DNA of 64,000 bases from Gaeumannomyces sp. JS-464 (Eukaryota > Ascomycota > Sordariomycetes > Magnaporthales > Magnaporthaceae). The notes beneath the pieces are model-generated. The model made no database searches, was not told the origin of the DNA, and saw nothing but the letters and a program-made list of their open reading frames with translations. Location: the NCBI GenBank assembly GCA_002197995.1, contig NGZR01000005.1, positions 5,208,001 to 5,272,000 of the forward strand, written 5' to 3'. A program made the translations under genes and the position numbers. Positions within the stretch are counted from its first letter, which is position 1, and the number at the start of each line of letters is the position of its first letter. Below are positions 50,378 through 63,120 of this stretch, one piece after another.

Positions 50378-53300
50378 TTACCGGCGGAACATCCTCAACA
50401 ATGGAGGTGGCTTCAGAACATTCCCAGCCTCGCATGGAGGAGACTCAGGTAGGGGGGCCGCGTCCCTAACAAGAAGAGCACGTAGCGGCGCGGCAGCCCG
50501 GCCGACGGGCCCAGCGCCGACATCGACGGTGAAGTCGATAAGGTTGACCGAGTTTCCGTTGCCGAGAGTCAGGTTGCGGGCCTGAGCGGGCGTGACAGGG
50601 GAAGGGGCGGCGGAGCCCTGGCCAGCGGCTGTGAAGAAGCGCTGAAGAGCCATCTGTGCCGTCTCGGCGTTCTGGAGCGTTTCCTGCTGCAGCACAAAGA
50701 GGACCGACACCCGCGCAAAGTCGAGCACCTGCTCCGTGACGGGGAACATGGTGGCTACGGGTGGCGGGTTTCGCTGAGTGGTTGATGTGCTGGGCGGCGG
50801 CGGGCGGTTGTTGGTTGTGCTGCTGCTGCTGCTGCTGCTACTACTGCTGCTTGTCCTGCGCGATATGGTGGTCGTGATCGTCGTCGTCGTTGTAGGCGGA
50901 ATCGGGTAAGGGTGGTGCCAAACGAAACGGATCCGGAGAGCGTGGTCGAGAAGCCCTGGCCGGCCTGGCGCTTGACCACGACCGTGACGATTTCGACGGC
51001 GACGCCGTCGGGTATCTTGGGTAGCCCGGGGTTTGGGCCCTTGGCGGCATTGTTGGTGTTACCGGGAATAGTAGCCTGGGAAGGGCCGTTACCACGGGTA
51101 CTCTCGCCATTGAAAGTGACGAGGGCGTTCTCGGCAAGGCAGCTGAGGCTGCCAGCGTTGAACTTGGCCAGGATCTGGGTGACCGACAGCGGGATGGAGA
51201 AGTTTTGGGCAGCGGCCTGGATGAGGCGGGGCAGCGCGTCGCCGAGGGTGACGTTGTTGATGACATTGTTCCCGACGTTGGGGCTCTGATCGACGACATT
51301 GGTGGTTGTGCACCCGTTGGCGCCGGGGACAGTGCAGGTAGCACCAGTGAAGCCACCAGTGCAGATGCAGCTGCAGGCACCCTGCGACGTCACGATATTG
51401 GTGCCGCCGTTGGCACACGTGAGCATGTTCTGGCACTCGGTCAACGCCGGCTGGGCGTTGCCGGCGCCGCCGTTGCCGCGGCGCACGACGAAGAACTCGA
51501 CCGGGATCACGACGGCGGCCGTAACGATGATGAGCAGCACAATGACCAGGATGATGAATCCCCAAAGCGGTAGGCCGCAGCACCGTCGGCCTGGCTTTTG
51601 CTCGCGCCGAGCGCTGTTGCCGTTGTTGTTGCCGTTGTCGTCGCCGTTGTTGTTGCCGTTGTTGTTGCCGTTGTTGCCACCATTGCCGCTGTTGGCGATG
51701 TTGTACGTGGGGAGCGCTGGTGGCTCGTCGCGGGGAGAGTTGTCCCTACTGCGACCAGCGCCACTGAAGCGGGCCGGGAGTGGCCACGAGCTGATTTCAT
51801 CACGCACGCTCTGCCTCCAACTCCTACGAGTCTGGGGCACAGGCTGGGCCGGGGGCGGGAAGGCTGCGAGCATGTCGGAAAGACCCGACTGGTGCTTCTC
51901 ATAGTCACCTGCGAGTACTTTCTGTTAGTATCTTTCAGGTGGACTTGCAGCGGCCTGGCACCTTGGGCCCGCTTTCTCGACTTACTTGCGCGGCCCTTCT
52001 CCGATTGACCCGGATACTGGTCCATGTCATCAGGAAAGCGGCTCGCCGGCCTGCGGCCCTTCTCGAGGCTGGCCGCCAGGCGGGTAGCTCGGCGAATAAG
52101 ATCTGGCAGGCTCGTCAGGCTACCACGAGCCTCGGCCGCCTTGACAGCGTCGATGTCCAGCCTAGGTGGCCTGCGGATGGCCGAAAAATGGCTGTATTCA
52201 CGCGTGGGCTGGGGAGAAACCGATAGGCGGCGGTTGGGGTTCGACGGATCGGACGAGGATGCGGCATCATACGCGCTCAATATCGACTCAGCCGTCAACG
52301 CCACTCCTGCAGCACCAGCCGCTGCCGTTGCAGGCGGAGGTCGCAGTCCCCGGGATTTTTGATCGCTCCCAGAGCTTGTCGAGGACGCGTCAACGTAGCC
52401 CGTGCCATCGGTGAAAGGACCCGGGTTTCGTGGAGATGGTGCCGCCTTCAATCCCATTTCGGGCACTTCAGAAGACCGCTGTGGCGCAGGAGTCGTCACG
52501 AGCAGGGCCCTCCCCCTCTTGCCTACGCTTGCGCTTCGAACCAGCTGGCTCTCTTCGCCCTGGTCATCGCCATACATGCCCTCCCTGGCCTCCTCCGGAA
52601 TGGCGTCTTCAAATCGGGCGTCCGGGTAGTCGGGGCTTGGTCCTGGCGATATTGACGAGTCCCAGCTGTCCCTGTCCCTTGGGATAGCCGCGCTAGACGC
52701 ATACGATGCATGCGACCTTGACCGCGGACTCTCTTCGGGGATGGGCGACACAAAGGAGGCGTTGGAGTAAAACGAGGACGCCCCGCGTCTTGCTGAGGGA
52801 GGCGGCCCGAGGTTGACGCTCCTCCTAGGAGGCGCGACCGGTGTTGCCGTGATCGGCAGCGGGAAGTCGGGTATTGACCCGACGGAATCGATTGTGGAGG
52901 GACGCGAGGTCGAGGACGTAGTCGACTGCTGCACAGAAACTTCGGACTCGCGGTTCGACGCGGGCTGGTACTGAAACACGGGGGTCGGGTCCTGAATCTG
53001 GGAGCCGTCGAGCATCGAGGGAACGCGGCTCGGCCTCGGAGGTCGCTGCGGGGGTTGCGATCGGCCTGGCGGAGGCTGGTAGGTCGTAAAGTCCTGGTCA
53101 GCGGCGGAAGCCGAAGGTACTATGGGCGGACCGCCGAGCGGCCACTGAGGAAGCTGGGTCTGAGGAATCTGAGTTGGCCTCGAGATGTCATCGCCCGTAA
53201 TGGGGCCGTCGCCGCGCGGGCGTGGGATTCCAACCCTGGGCGGCGACGTGGTAACGGCCTCGGCGACAGGGGGCGGCGAGCGGCGGGCTATGGGCAGCGG

Positions 53301-53468
53301 CAGCTGGGGGTTCGGGCCTGGGCCTCCCTGAGGCACCCGGATGGGTATCCTGCTCTCGCCGGCCGCGCGACTTGCCAGGTCGGCCATTGCCAACTCGCGC
53401 GCGCGCCTGACTGATCCCCCCTGTATCGACTGTGGCTCCATATCTCGCCCATCTTGAGGGTAACTCAT
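50378..53468 (-). CDS. Single-span membrane protein with extracellular EGF-like domain
   Basis: Exon 1 is 53468-51986, the intron 51909-51985 (branch TACTAAC), and exon 2 is 51908-50378; about 1,000 residues. No signal peptide. Residues 1 to about 560 are disordered, Pro/Ser/Arg-rich and phospho-site-like. A run of Gly-Asn repeats (about 570-595) and a basic Cys-containing anchor (RRCCGLPLW) precede one membrane helix (FIILVIVLLIIVTAAVVIPV, about 605-630). The outer part has an EGF-like domain with six cysteines (CQNMLTCANGG, CSCICTGGFTGATC) and then about 250 residues with several Asn-glycosylation sequons. Type II topology (N-terminus cytosolic) is inferred. A frame change near 50910 joins VSFGTTL to a Thr/Ser-rich stalk and MFPVTEQVLDFARVSVLFVL. 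The partner and role are unknown; a surface sensor or adhesin is plausible. Confidence 0.82.
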
Positions 53469-56400
53469 TTAGCAGAGGCCACCTCGATAGCGACGGTCGA
53501 TGGGGGCATCCAAATGCTCCCACGGCTGTCTCCTTTCCTTGGTCCGCGGCTGATCCCCTTTTCCAATCCCGCTCCCAGCGACAGGGGCCTTCTTCCTACT
53601 GCGCGTCTTATCCAATAGCAAGCGCATATGCAAGAATCCGCGCGGCGATGTCCCCCGGGACTCGGTTCGTGAGAGACTTGCCGGTCTCGTCTCGGCAAGT
53701 CGACGGCGGATCCGGCGTGGTACGGAATCGAGACAATACCACAAGAGATGGTATCCAGGCGCCAGTTAATAAGAATAAAAATCCTCGTAGTCGGGTTTCG
53801 ATGCGCGATAAGGCGCTGCTGGCAGATGTTCCGGACTCTGGGCGATCGAAAACGACTAGCTGGAAAGGGGTATCCTAAAAGAGAAGAAAAGATCGCTCCC
53901 CCGTATATGTCGTCCAACTCTTGCAAAAATAGACAAGAAAATGAAAATGAAAAAGGAATGAATGGCGGTGACAATGAAAGAAGGCCGACTGTTGTGTAAC
54001 GGCGCGATCCAGGCTGTCGTTGGTTGGGATGCAGGTCTATGCGTCGTCGTGTATATCCGTCGAGGAGATGCAGCGGTGGGAATGAGGCGCTTACTTGGTC
54101 GAGCGCAGCGAGAAACGAATGAATGAATGGCGGACCTGCCCGAATAGAGTCGCGAGCGAGGCCTCAGAAACAACAACAAAGATTAGGTAAAAGCGAAAAG
54201 CAGTAAGAAAAAAGCAAAGGATCAGGAAATGACCAATGCTGTCTGGCCAGAGCAGGAGCCGTCAGTCGTTTGCGGAGACAAGCGGAGGGGAAAGCAGGGA
54301 GTGAGAAAAAAAAAATGATAATATTGTCGCGAGCAGCAGCAGCGCGCAGCATGCGTCTGTATGAGGCGTAGCGGCGAGGTGATACGAGCTTGTGGGACAG
54401 GAAGGACACGGATGGACGGGATGCTATCCTGGGCTGGGGATGCCCGTCCCGGGGGTGTGCCTGGGTTTGGGTGGTGCTGTGTGCGCTGTAGCAGACGGGC
54501 GGGAACCCCTCGTCCCTTTCGTGACAAACAGTTGAGACAGCGAGGGCTGGCCCAGAAACCCCCGACAAAGCGATTTGCCTATTTGGGACGGGGTGTGTGA
54601 GGAGCAGGGCACCCAGGCAGGAGAGAGGCGAGCGGGACGCAGGCCTCGCTTGCGGGCTCGCCAAAGGAGGGCCGACGGGTCCCAGAGCCCACGGCCAGGG
54701 GCCAGCCTGAACAGCCTGGTCGCAGGTATGGAGTGAAAAAGGGAGATCACGTACGTTTGATGTTTCGTCGGCTTGGCGCCAGAGCGGCCGCTGCTGTGTG
54801 CTCTCCAGCAGGCAGACGGGGTGCTGTTTGTTCCGTTGCCCGATCCGGCAGCCGCGATCTCGGGCGAGCAGGTGGGAGCGGGAAGGTGCGAAGGGAACGA
54901 GACGGCAGGGAGACAAACTCGACTCGGCAGCTTCGTTTGCTGCGGTGCCCGAAAAGGGAGCGGTGGTGGGAAGGAGAGTGCCAGAAGAATATAGGAGCAA
55001 AGCAAGCTTAGTCGCTTAGACGGAAGCGAAGCAGAAGGTTCAATGACTGAATCGGTCACGGACCCAAAAAGGCCTGTGCGATCCGACGGACCATCGAAAC
55101 TACAGAACCACAGAAGCAAAGGCCCATCAGAGGAAAGACAAAGAGAGAGAGTGCAAAAAGTATATCTGACATGGGATGGGATGGCTTTCCGTGGATCGCC
55201 AATGTGCGCATGCGGTTCTGTGTGAGCACCTGCAGCACGCAGAGACAATCCCACCCAAATACCACGCAAAACCACACCGCAGCTATCCAATGGCTCCGCC
55301 GTCGCACGGGGCAGCGCGCATGCGCGGCGCAAATTCGGACGGGGGCGGGCGTGGGTGGGCGAGGCCCGGAGGAGAGAGCGGCTTTGGGTGCAGTGCGTGT
55401 GCGCGTGTAGGTAGCGTGGTAGCCTGCCAATCGGTAGGCGAACGCCACTGTCGTCGGTCAACAGGTGTGAACAAAAAAGGAGGGGAGGAGGCTGTTTCAA
55501 ATCGGCGGGGCCGGCCAGGGGGCTACCCACAGAAAAAGAACAGGGGCCCCTGAAAGTTGATCAAGAGACAATCAGGCACAGGCTTGGCTCGGCCTGCATC
55601 CGGACAGCGTTGCTTTGGCCGACTGCTGGAGTCTTGGTCTTGGTGTGGTCTCGACTCTTGACTTCGTCCGTGTCGCTGCAGTGCAGAGGAGCCGTAGCCT
55701 TCATTCTGGCCCGCGGGGCTTATACTGAGCAGCGCGTTGAGCACCTGCGCGCCCTCGCTCTTCTCGTGCTGTGCCATCGAGACATGAAGGTCTATATCTC
55801 GTCAGCGCCCCCAAACGCTGCCTCGCTCCGCACTCATATTAGTGCTACCGGACGTAGCATCATAATGGTCCAGGAAAAGCATCATAGGATGCGCCTGTGC
55901 ACCACCAGAGCCACGGAAGGAATAAGTTCTGCAATTTCATATTCTTCCCGAACCGCCCGATTCCCCGGCCACAAAACTCACACGATAAAAATAAAGCAAC
56001 AACCGAATCACCGCTCCCGACTTAGAGCCCCGAATTAGGAAAAAGAGCGGCGGCGGACCGAAAAAAGAATCACGTCACCAACGACATCTGGCGTAAAGTG
56101 GCCCACCCAGGAGGCTCACGTCAAACCCTTTGGCGATGTGCTAAAAAGGCTGGAGGCACTTTCGATTCACAGCCAACCCAAACGACGCGCCGAGGCGCTC
56201 AGGGGTGATGGATCGAAGTCCGAACCTCTCCATTCGCCAGGTGCTTAGCAAACGCCCTTTGCAGTCCGCAACATGGATGCAGGTACCCACCGCGGGCCAA
56301 AGCGTTTGCGGACCTGAAAAAAGAGGGCCCAGGTGTCCCTGACAGGTGGAGCCTCCCCGTGCCATTTTCGATTTCGATACCTGGTCGGGGCAACCAGAAT

Positions 56401-59400
56401 TGGGCTCAAGCGGACAAAGCGATCCCAAAATTGACCTGCGTGTCGTTCAAGGCCCAGAAGTGGAAATGAAGACGCGATCTGTGCATTTCTGTGATGGCGG
56501 TCAAGCAGTTGGGCCAGCGATCAATCTGCTCTATTATACCTGTTATAGACAAGGCGAAGCGAGGATCATCTCTCGTTAGACAGCTGACGTTTGCTTGGCC
56601 TTTTCATCCATTTTTCTCGGTCGCGGCTGTTTGCTTGTTGGTCTTCCACGCAAAGTGAACACACGGCGGGTGTTTCTACGGAAATGGAATAGCAGAACTT
56701 AGTGACATCCATGGAGGAGCTCCGTTCCCCACGGCGAGGGACAGACCTCCACAGCCCAACATGTAGCCAGGGCGGATGACCCTCATTGTATCCAACCAAA
56801 TCTTCATTTTATCGATCCAGAAGCGGGAACTACTAGCCTTGAGCTAGCAGCGATAATGACGTTCAACTGGCGTTTACGAGCTGACACGCGTGTGCTCGAC
56901 TTAGCCGCTCGTGGGACGGAACATTAATATTGAGCCTAGCCAGCAAATAGTGGCCGGCGTCCTCACCCCCAAACCCGCCACCGGCGCCAGTGGCTGACCA
57001 GCGGACATGGTTGTTGTCGACTGCACTTGGCAAATACAAACCGTATCCGCCGCCTGTTCGTGTGTGAAATAGTATCATCCCTCCAACTCTGCAGCTCGTG
57101 CCATTGCACAAAGGGGCGATCCTTGCGGGAATGCCGCGGCGGCGCGGCGCTGCTGCTTCCAGACTTTGGACCGATAGTCAACAATATTCTTTCCCCCACC
57201 AGCTCCCCCGAGTCAGATCCCCCATCCGGACCCAGAGCTAGAAGACGTGGTACGGGATCATCCAGACAGAGCTGCGTGTTCGTGGTCACATGCCCAGCCC
57301 CAGCTGGCAGCCGCCGGGCACACCCCTGCCCGCACCCCTTGATTGGGTCCTCTGTCGATGGGACCTCGATATTGAGGGCCTGGGGGGGGAGGGCTAATGG
57401 ACAAAAGAGAATGACCTGGTGGGTGAAAAAGGTACTATTGACAGTCGATTGCAACGTTTTTCTTCATAGCGCAAGTCGCGTCATGTAGCGTGGTCATCTG
57501 TGAATTGCCGCCTCCGGCCCACCTGCTTGACGAGGGATTCACTTATTGGTGGCGCGGGGGAGAAAAGCTTGCGCCGGACGGAGAAAAATGGCCGGCCCAA
57601 GATTGCCGCCGGGCATCAGGGCCACTGGCGACGTGGAAACAACTCGACGCTTGGTTCGAATTCCACCATCCGAATAGCCTCCAAAACGGCGGCAGGTATC
57701 CGTTTGCGAGTATCCTCCTGACCCCTTTTGAGATTTCACCGCCGCTTTTTATCCCAAACAGCCGGCGCGGGACTCGATATCGGACCATGCCAGGGACCAC
57801 GAAACTTGGCCGGGCAATGCGCTGCGAGCCGTGATGCAGGCGCCGCTCCCTGGCGGCTGGATTTGAATTAAACAGCCTTCCCGTGTGTCTTTTCTTCACG
57901 GCTCAAACAGGCGACCCTCTTCACGAGGCAGCCGTGGCGTATAAGTTGCCCCCAGCGACTAGCGTCGTGTAATCAAGTCTGAATGGCTCCAAAGTGTGCG
58001 CTGGCCAAGAGCAAGGTCTTAGCCGGCCCCGTGCAACAAGAATCCCATTGACCATGGTCAAACAGCGCTCTCCCCTACAGAGATGGGGGCGTCTTCAGAT
58101 CTGCGTTTGTTCGGCTCAACCTACCTGCACATCGGCGAGATCCCAACCCGCCGGCGCGGATCGACCTGTGTGTGTGTGTGCCTGTCTCTCCCTTTCTCCC
58201 TTCACGCACGCCCTCGCCCTCCCTTGGGTCCCCTTCGCTTGCTTATCTGCAGCCTCTCAATCGCTTCGCTTTCTACTTATCCTTCCCTTTCCGGAAGTGT
58301 GATCCTTCTGGGCGCTACGGTCCCCGCATCGGCGGGACACGTCCAATCCAGAGTTCCGTGTTTCACAAGGGTCGACTTCGAGACAAGACGAGCTCCGCAT
58401 TCCGAGACCCGAGACGCAAACCGATCGCCTTCCGGCGACTTGGCTCGTCCTATGATTTTTTTTTCTTCGTCTGTTTTTATCCCTCCCGCCCATCCTTTTT
58501 GCGGTTGACTCTTTGAGCGATACCGAGCGAATGCGAAGAATTTGACGTGGCAGGACGTTGTTCTCATTGATCGCCATCACGTGATGTGTGCTCTCTACGC
58601 CGCCTGGTTTTCTTTTGACAGTTTGCACTCCCTCGAAGCGAGTTTCGCCAAGGATGTTGGTATTCGTCTCTTTTCATAATAGGCATTCAGACAGATGCCA
58701 TTTCAGCTTAAAATATCAACTATGGCCAAGCAGGAACACCGTTATGCCTCTCCGTGAACAGTGTACTCCGTTTCATTGCATTGCTTGTTATAACCTTCGC
58801 ATGGCACACCTTCTATGTGCCGTTCGTTGGCCGTCTGACAGATATCTTAAAATACTCCAGACAGCCCCCTATGGCTATAGCTGGGTCCCCGACCCGGGCC
58901 GCCAAGCCCATCAGGTGCATCAAGACGTCAAACCACCATGACTTAAGAGGTCAGGCGTTCTACCCATCTCTCTCATCCAGGGAGCTCGGACGACGCCTTA
59001 CCCCCTGGCAGAGCGAGAGGACTTCATCTCAACTCGCATACCCAGAATGCCTGGAGTGTAAACAAAACACCCCCGTTAGGGCACGTCTCGAGTGAGGAGG
59101 CTAACCGCCGTGCTCCACCCGGGGATGATAACTGTGCGGCCGGAGAAAAAAGGGGGTTCTCCGCCTCCAGTTCCAGTGCCTCAACGTACCATTCGGCTCA
59201 TCAGACCAAACATATAAACATATTGTGCACTCTGCATGCAAGTGCTGCGGCAGATCTGCGAACGACGGCCTGGTGGGTGGTCCGAGAAGGCCTGCGATCG
59301 GGCCATCGCGAATGGACAAACATCCAATGACGCCTCCCATAGCCTCACTAGCTTTGAAGGCGTATTTTGCGCCTCTCCAGCTGGCAATTCGGGCTACCGG

Positions 59401-60716
59401 CCTGCTATCTGCTACCAGGGCCCTTGAGGAGTGTTTCTGCCTGCAGGCATGTGTATCTTAACTTTAGCTCAAGTTTACTTCAAAGATGGAGTCCCTGAAG
59501 CCATTCCAACGCCTAACACGACGCACGGTCGCCTCACTTGACTGGGTCGCCCTCAGCTGCCAGGGAAGTTTCTCCCAGTGGTTGTGACGTTGATGCATCC
59601 AGGGATCTATTCTCGTCTGATTTGAACTTTTTTTTTCTCTTCCCCTGGTTCCCAGCCCTCGCATTCTTCACTGTGGGTGCTGTTTGTTCCAGACGGATAG
59701 TCATGGAATTGTCCTTTATCAAACTTAGAAACGGGGTTCTCATTGCTGGCATTTGGAGCCGTGATAGCCAGAGTAGCAGTGTTTTCTTCGTATGCCGTTT
59801 CTGGGACTTAGTAAACATTGAGTTCCATGGTTGTATTGCACTGTTGGAGTGGCCAAGTCTGCACGCACACTCGGATGGGTTGGAATTTGAGGTGGTGCGG
59901 ATTACAGTAAGCAAATACTGAGGCAGCGAAGAGAAGTATCACGTCGACCCATCACGCAATACAGAACGGCAACCAACACGTCGCATTCGACCTGCAGGAT
60001 TGCCTTGGCATAGATTGGCAGGTTAACGTACATAGCCTTATCGGAATAGGTTGCAATGAAGCTTTATCACAGGACGATGATCTAGTGACGGACGTCAAAT
60101 CGAAGATGCAAATCTGCAGGGAGCTCCAAGACAAGGCCCAGCACAGTCGCCAATGACGCACCCCGACTTCGAATTGCGGGCGCCTGCAACGCAGATCACG
60201 GGGCGGCATTTGGGGGCAGGTGGAGGGTTTGGGCCGAGTGGGAATTCAGGGGTCCATTGGCGTCCTGAGGCACCAATTACGCCATCAAGCGGCGGCGGAG
60301 GAATGTGGCAGGACAAAGACGGCGGCTGCTGATTGGGCGCCGCAGTAGTAAGCACGAGACCTAAGGCCAGCATGCCATCGCCAACCAACACGGGGCCCAG
60401 CCTGTTCTCACCCGACCTGGATCGGCTGTCACACATAACCTCTTCCATTCAGCTCTCCCATCTTCTTTTCCTTCGTTAGTCCATCAAACGACAACCCCAA
60501 TCAACTCGACTCAAATTCCATCCACCTGAGCGCCGTCGCATCAATCCTTAGGTTTCGCTTTTATCTGCATTTGGTACGCTGGACGATACAACACCACAAC
60601 TTGTTTCCTAGGTCATCCATTTCGCTCTGCTTCTCCTTACGTCAACTCCGAACCCCGCCCGTTCTCCGTCGCCTTCGCAGCCAGAAACCACCAACACATC
60701 ACCCACAGCCATCATC
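53469..60716. other. Long gene-poor region (7.2 kb)
   Basis: No gene that I can support. Open frames of up to 368 codons (minus strand, 54424-55530) are Pro/Arg/Ser-rich, lack recognisable domains and overlap others on both strands. A TATA-like GTATAAG at about 57939 is not followed by a convincing gene. The left end must hold the promoter and leader of the EGF-domain gene, and the right end (60450-60716, C/A-rich) the leader of the next gene. Small multi-exon genes or non-coding RNAs may have been missed. Confidence 0.4.
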
Positions 60717-61875
60717 ATGTTGCCGAGGCCCATCACCATCGCCGCCGCTGGCCTGGCGGTGGCCACCGAAGCCTTCCTCCTCCCGCCCGGTGCCCTCCGC
60801 GACGTCCCGGCCACGCACCGCGAGCCCATATTCAATGCCCTGCCTTTCGAGGTGACGGCGGCACCCAGCTCCGAGTTCCAGTCAGTCCAGCTCGGCTGCC
60901 CCGGCTGCGAGCTCCGCGTAGCGGGCTACGTCGGCAGCAGCTTCCGTCTGAAGAGCAAGGCCGAGAACTACCTCGACCTTGGCTTCTCTGTCGACCACGC
61001 CGCGTCGGGCGACCGCCTCCTCGTCAACGGCTTCGAGTTGTACCCCGAGTCGGACCCGCTCGCGAGCCAGCTCCGCGCCTCGGTCGTGCCTCAAATCGAG
61101 GCCATGCCCGGCGTGGAGCATCCCAGGCCCGTCATGATGGCCATGGAGGCCCAGGACCTCGGCTTCGGCCTCATCGTCCGCTCCGACAAGGTCGACGAGC
61201 AGTCGGGTGCTGAGCTTATCAGCGTCGACCTCCAGGTCATCGAGGTTGGCAACCGCTTCATCCAGGGGCTGAAGAACGTCCACATCGACCTGGTTAAGGA
61301 CAAGGGCGGCGCCCTCATGATCGGTCGCATCCAGCAGTCCGAGTCCAGAACCCTGCCGAGCCCGCGGGCCAGTGCACTTCCATGATGTGCAAGATGAAGG
61401 CGGCCGCTGTCGGCGCCATGAACAAGATCATGAAGCCCCACTGCGGCGGCAAGATGGCCCATGGCATGCACCACGGCGCCCACCACCATATGCCGCACCA
61501 CCGCCCGCCCCTGCCGACGGTGCTCAGATCCAGTACCAGCACACCCCGCGCACATGGGCCCGCCTGTTCAAGCAGCTCAGCTACTCGATCGTGCTGCCCG
61601 TCCTCATCGGCATCTTCGCCGGTATCACCATCAGCGTCCTTGGCATGGTCATCGGCACCCTCATCGTCGGTCTTTGGCGCTTCTTCGTCCGCGGCCAGAC
61701 TTTCTTCCCTCGCCGCTGCCACCGCCGCTCCGGCTCCACCTCGCAGCACAAGGCCTCGGAGCAGGATGCCGCTCGTGCCGATGAGAAGTCTGGCCTCATG
61801 GCCGACCAGGATGTCCAGGACGTGCCTCCCTCGTACACCGACGAGGAGGCCACCAAGCCTGCCCCCGTTGTCTAA
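60717..61875 (+). CDS. Secreted/membrane protein with signal peptide and C-terminal membrane anchor, hypothetical (two frame breaks)
   Basis: ATG 60717 begins MLPRPITIAAAGLAVATEAF, a signal peptide. A folded domain of about 180 residues follows (LGCPGCELRVAGYVGSSFRL, LLVNGFELYP, SVDLQVIEVGNRFIQGLKNV). Then come a Cys/Met/His-rich stretch (SMMCKMKAAAVGAMNKIM, HGMHHGAHHHMPHH), one membrane helix (SIVLPVLIGIFAGITISVLG) and a cytosolic tail ending in PPSYTDEEATKPAPVV. Missing C bases near 61345 and 61510 bring the three parts into one frame of about 386 residues. The PPSY motif resembles a binding site for WW domains of Rsp5-type ubiquitin ligases. The His/Met/Cys cluster might bind a metal; that is inference. 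It may belong to a fungal DUF family (DUF7728 is a possibility), which I cannot confirm. Confidence 0.75.
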
Positions 61876-63120
61876 GAATTTCCCCCACGGCTTCCTTTCA
61901 ATCCTCTTACCACGGACAACGACAACTGGCTGTTGGCGGTAGTCGGTCAGGCCTTCACTCAAGGTGTTATTTTTTTTCTGGTGGAGACAATGTCATATCT
62001 CGGAAATTGAAAGGAGAACAAGAAAACATCAGAATTCAACATGTGCTATCTATCTAGGTGCTGGGAGCGTTTGGAACGAGCGATTACTTGTACAGTAAAA
62101 CTTGGGATCTTTCCCAGGTTGCGGGAGCATAAAGCCTTCTCCCAGCCCTCCCGGCGTTTGGAAATTGCCTCGCCTACAGGACATGCCCTGCGCCACTTAC
62201 ACTCCTTTTGTTATTGGTATCCTTCTCTACCCGAAGAGGTCAAGATTTGATTCTGTGCCCAAATACCGCCTTCACACCCTCCTTTTCCACACGATAACCT
62301 TTGACAAGATATTGCTCGACATAGTGTGTTACTAAATTCCATCTGAACGGTTTCATCTTCGAGTGGGTTCTGGGTTTCACGGCTGGCAAAAATGAACACG
62401 AAACCCGCGAAATGGTCCGTGGTTCCATTTTAGGTAAGTCGGCCTTTGCACATGGAGACATTTGGCCCAGCAAAAGTTGAATTCGCTGCTGTGGGAAACC
62501 AAAACATTAAGTTCCTTTTGCTTGCGTCGGGAATTGAACCCGAATCTGCTGCTTGGAAGGCAGCAATGCTAACCATTACACCACGCAAGCTTGCCGTCCT
62601 ATTGGATGGTGGTGTGCCTCGCTTGCTGTCACTATCAGCGGCCAGTCATTGCCGAGACCCGCTTTGGGTGTTGCGTTGGGTCTGAACCTTGCTCAACGCC
62701 ATCCAACGCCGGCATGGAGAGTTAGCGGAGGTAGGTGAAAGACCATCTGAGCCTGGATAGCCGGCAGTAAGAAATAAAGGTTGTAACACACGAAGTATGC
62801 TATCAAGTAAGTCGGGTGTATCGTTAGGGCAGAAATCAGTGGTGTATTTGTGTATAATGTGTTCTCAGAATAAGTCTTTGATGATACTTGCTTGCACTTT
62901 ACAGGTCTCTGGTACCCGTGCTTGGAGAGCCTTAGTGTGAGATGGGTGACTGTTCATGCATGCATTGGCAGGAGGCAGGCGGCTACCTAGGTATCCAGTT
63001 CGTCCCTTCCTTCAAGCCTTCAAGAACGAACCACCAACCCTCCTGGCAGTAGGGAAAAAAAGGTAAACATCACCACCTAACCCACTACCCGGCCAAACCT
63101 CGCGAAAAGCCCACCGGACA
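61876..63120. other. Intergenic containing a tRNA gene
   Basis: Holds the tRNA-Gly listed separately. The remainder shows no coding signal. Confidence 0.5.
62520..62590 (-). tRNA. tRNA-Gly (anticodon UCC)
   Basis: 71 nt on the minus strand fold as a full cloverleaf: acceptor stem GCTTGCG/CGCAAGC, D arm around GTGTAATGGTTAGCAT, anticodon stem GCTGC/GCAGC with loop CTTCCAA (anticodon TCC, codon GGA), and T arm TCGGG-TTCAATT-CCCGA. No intron and no encoded CCA, as expected for a nuclear eukaryotic tRNA. The TTCAA and TGG box elements of the internal promoter are present. Confidence 0.95.

Noticed and set aside
54424..55530. 368-codon open frame on the minus strand
   Set aside because: Pro/Arg/Ser-rich, no domain or membrane pattern, overlapped by other open frames on both strands; expected by chance in GC-rich DNA with few stop codons.
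57645..57680. TTGGTTCGAATTCC, resembling a tRNA T arm
   Set aside because: The flanking five-base stems do not pair and no anticodon or acceptor stem can be built around it.
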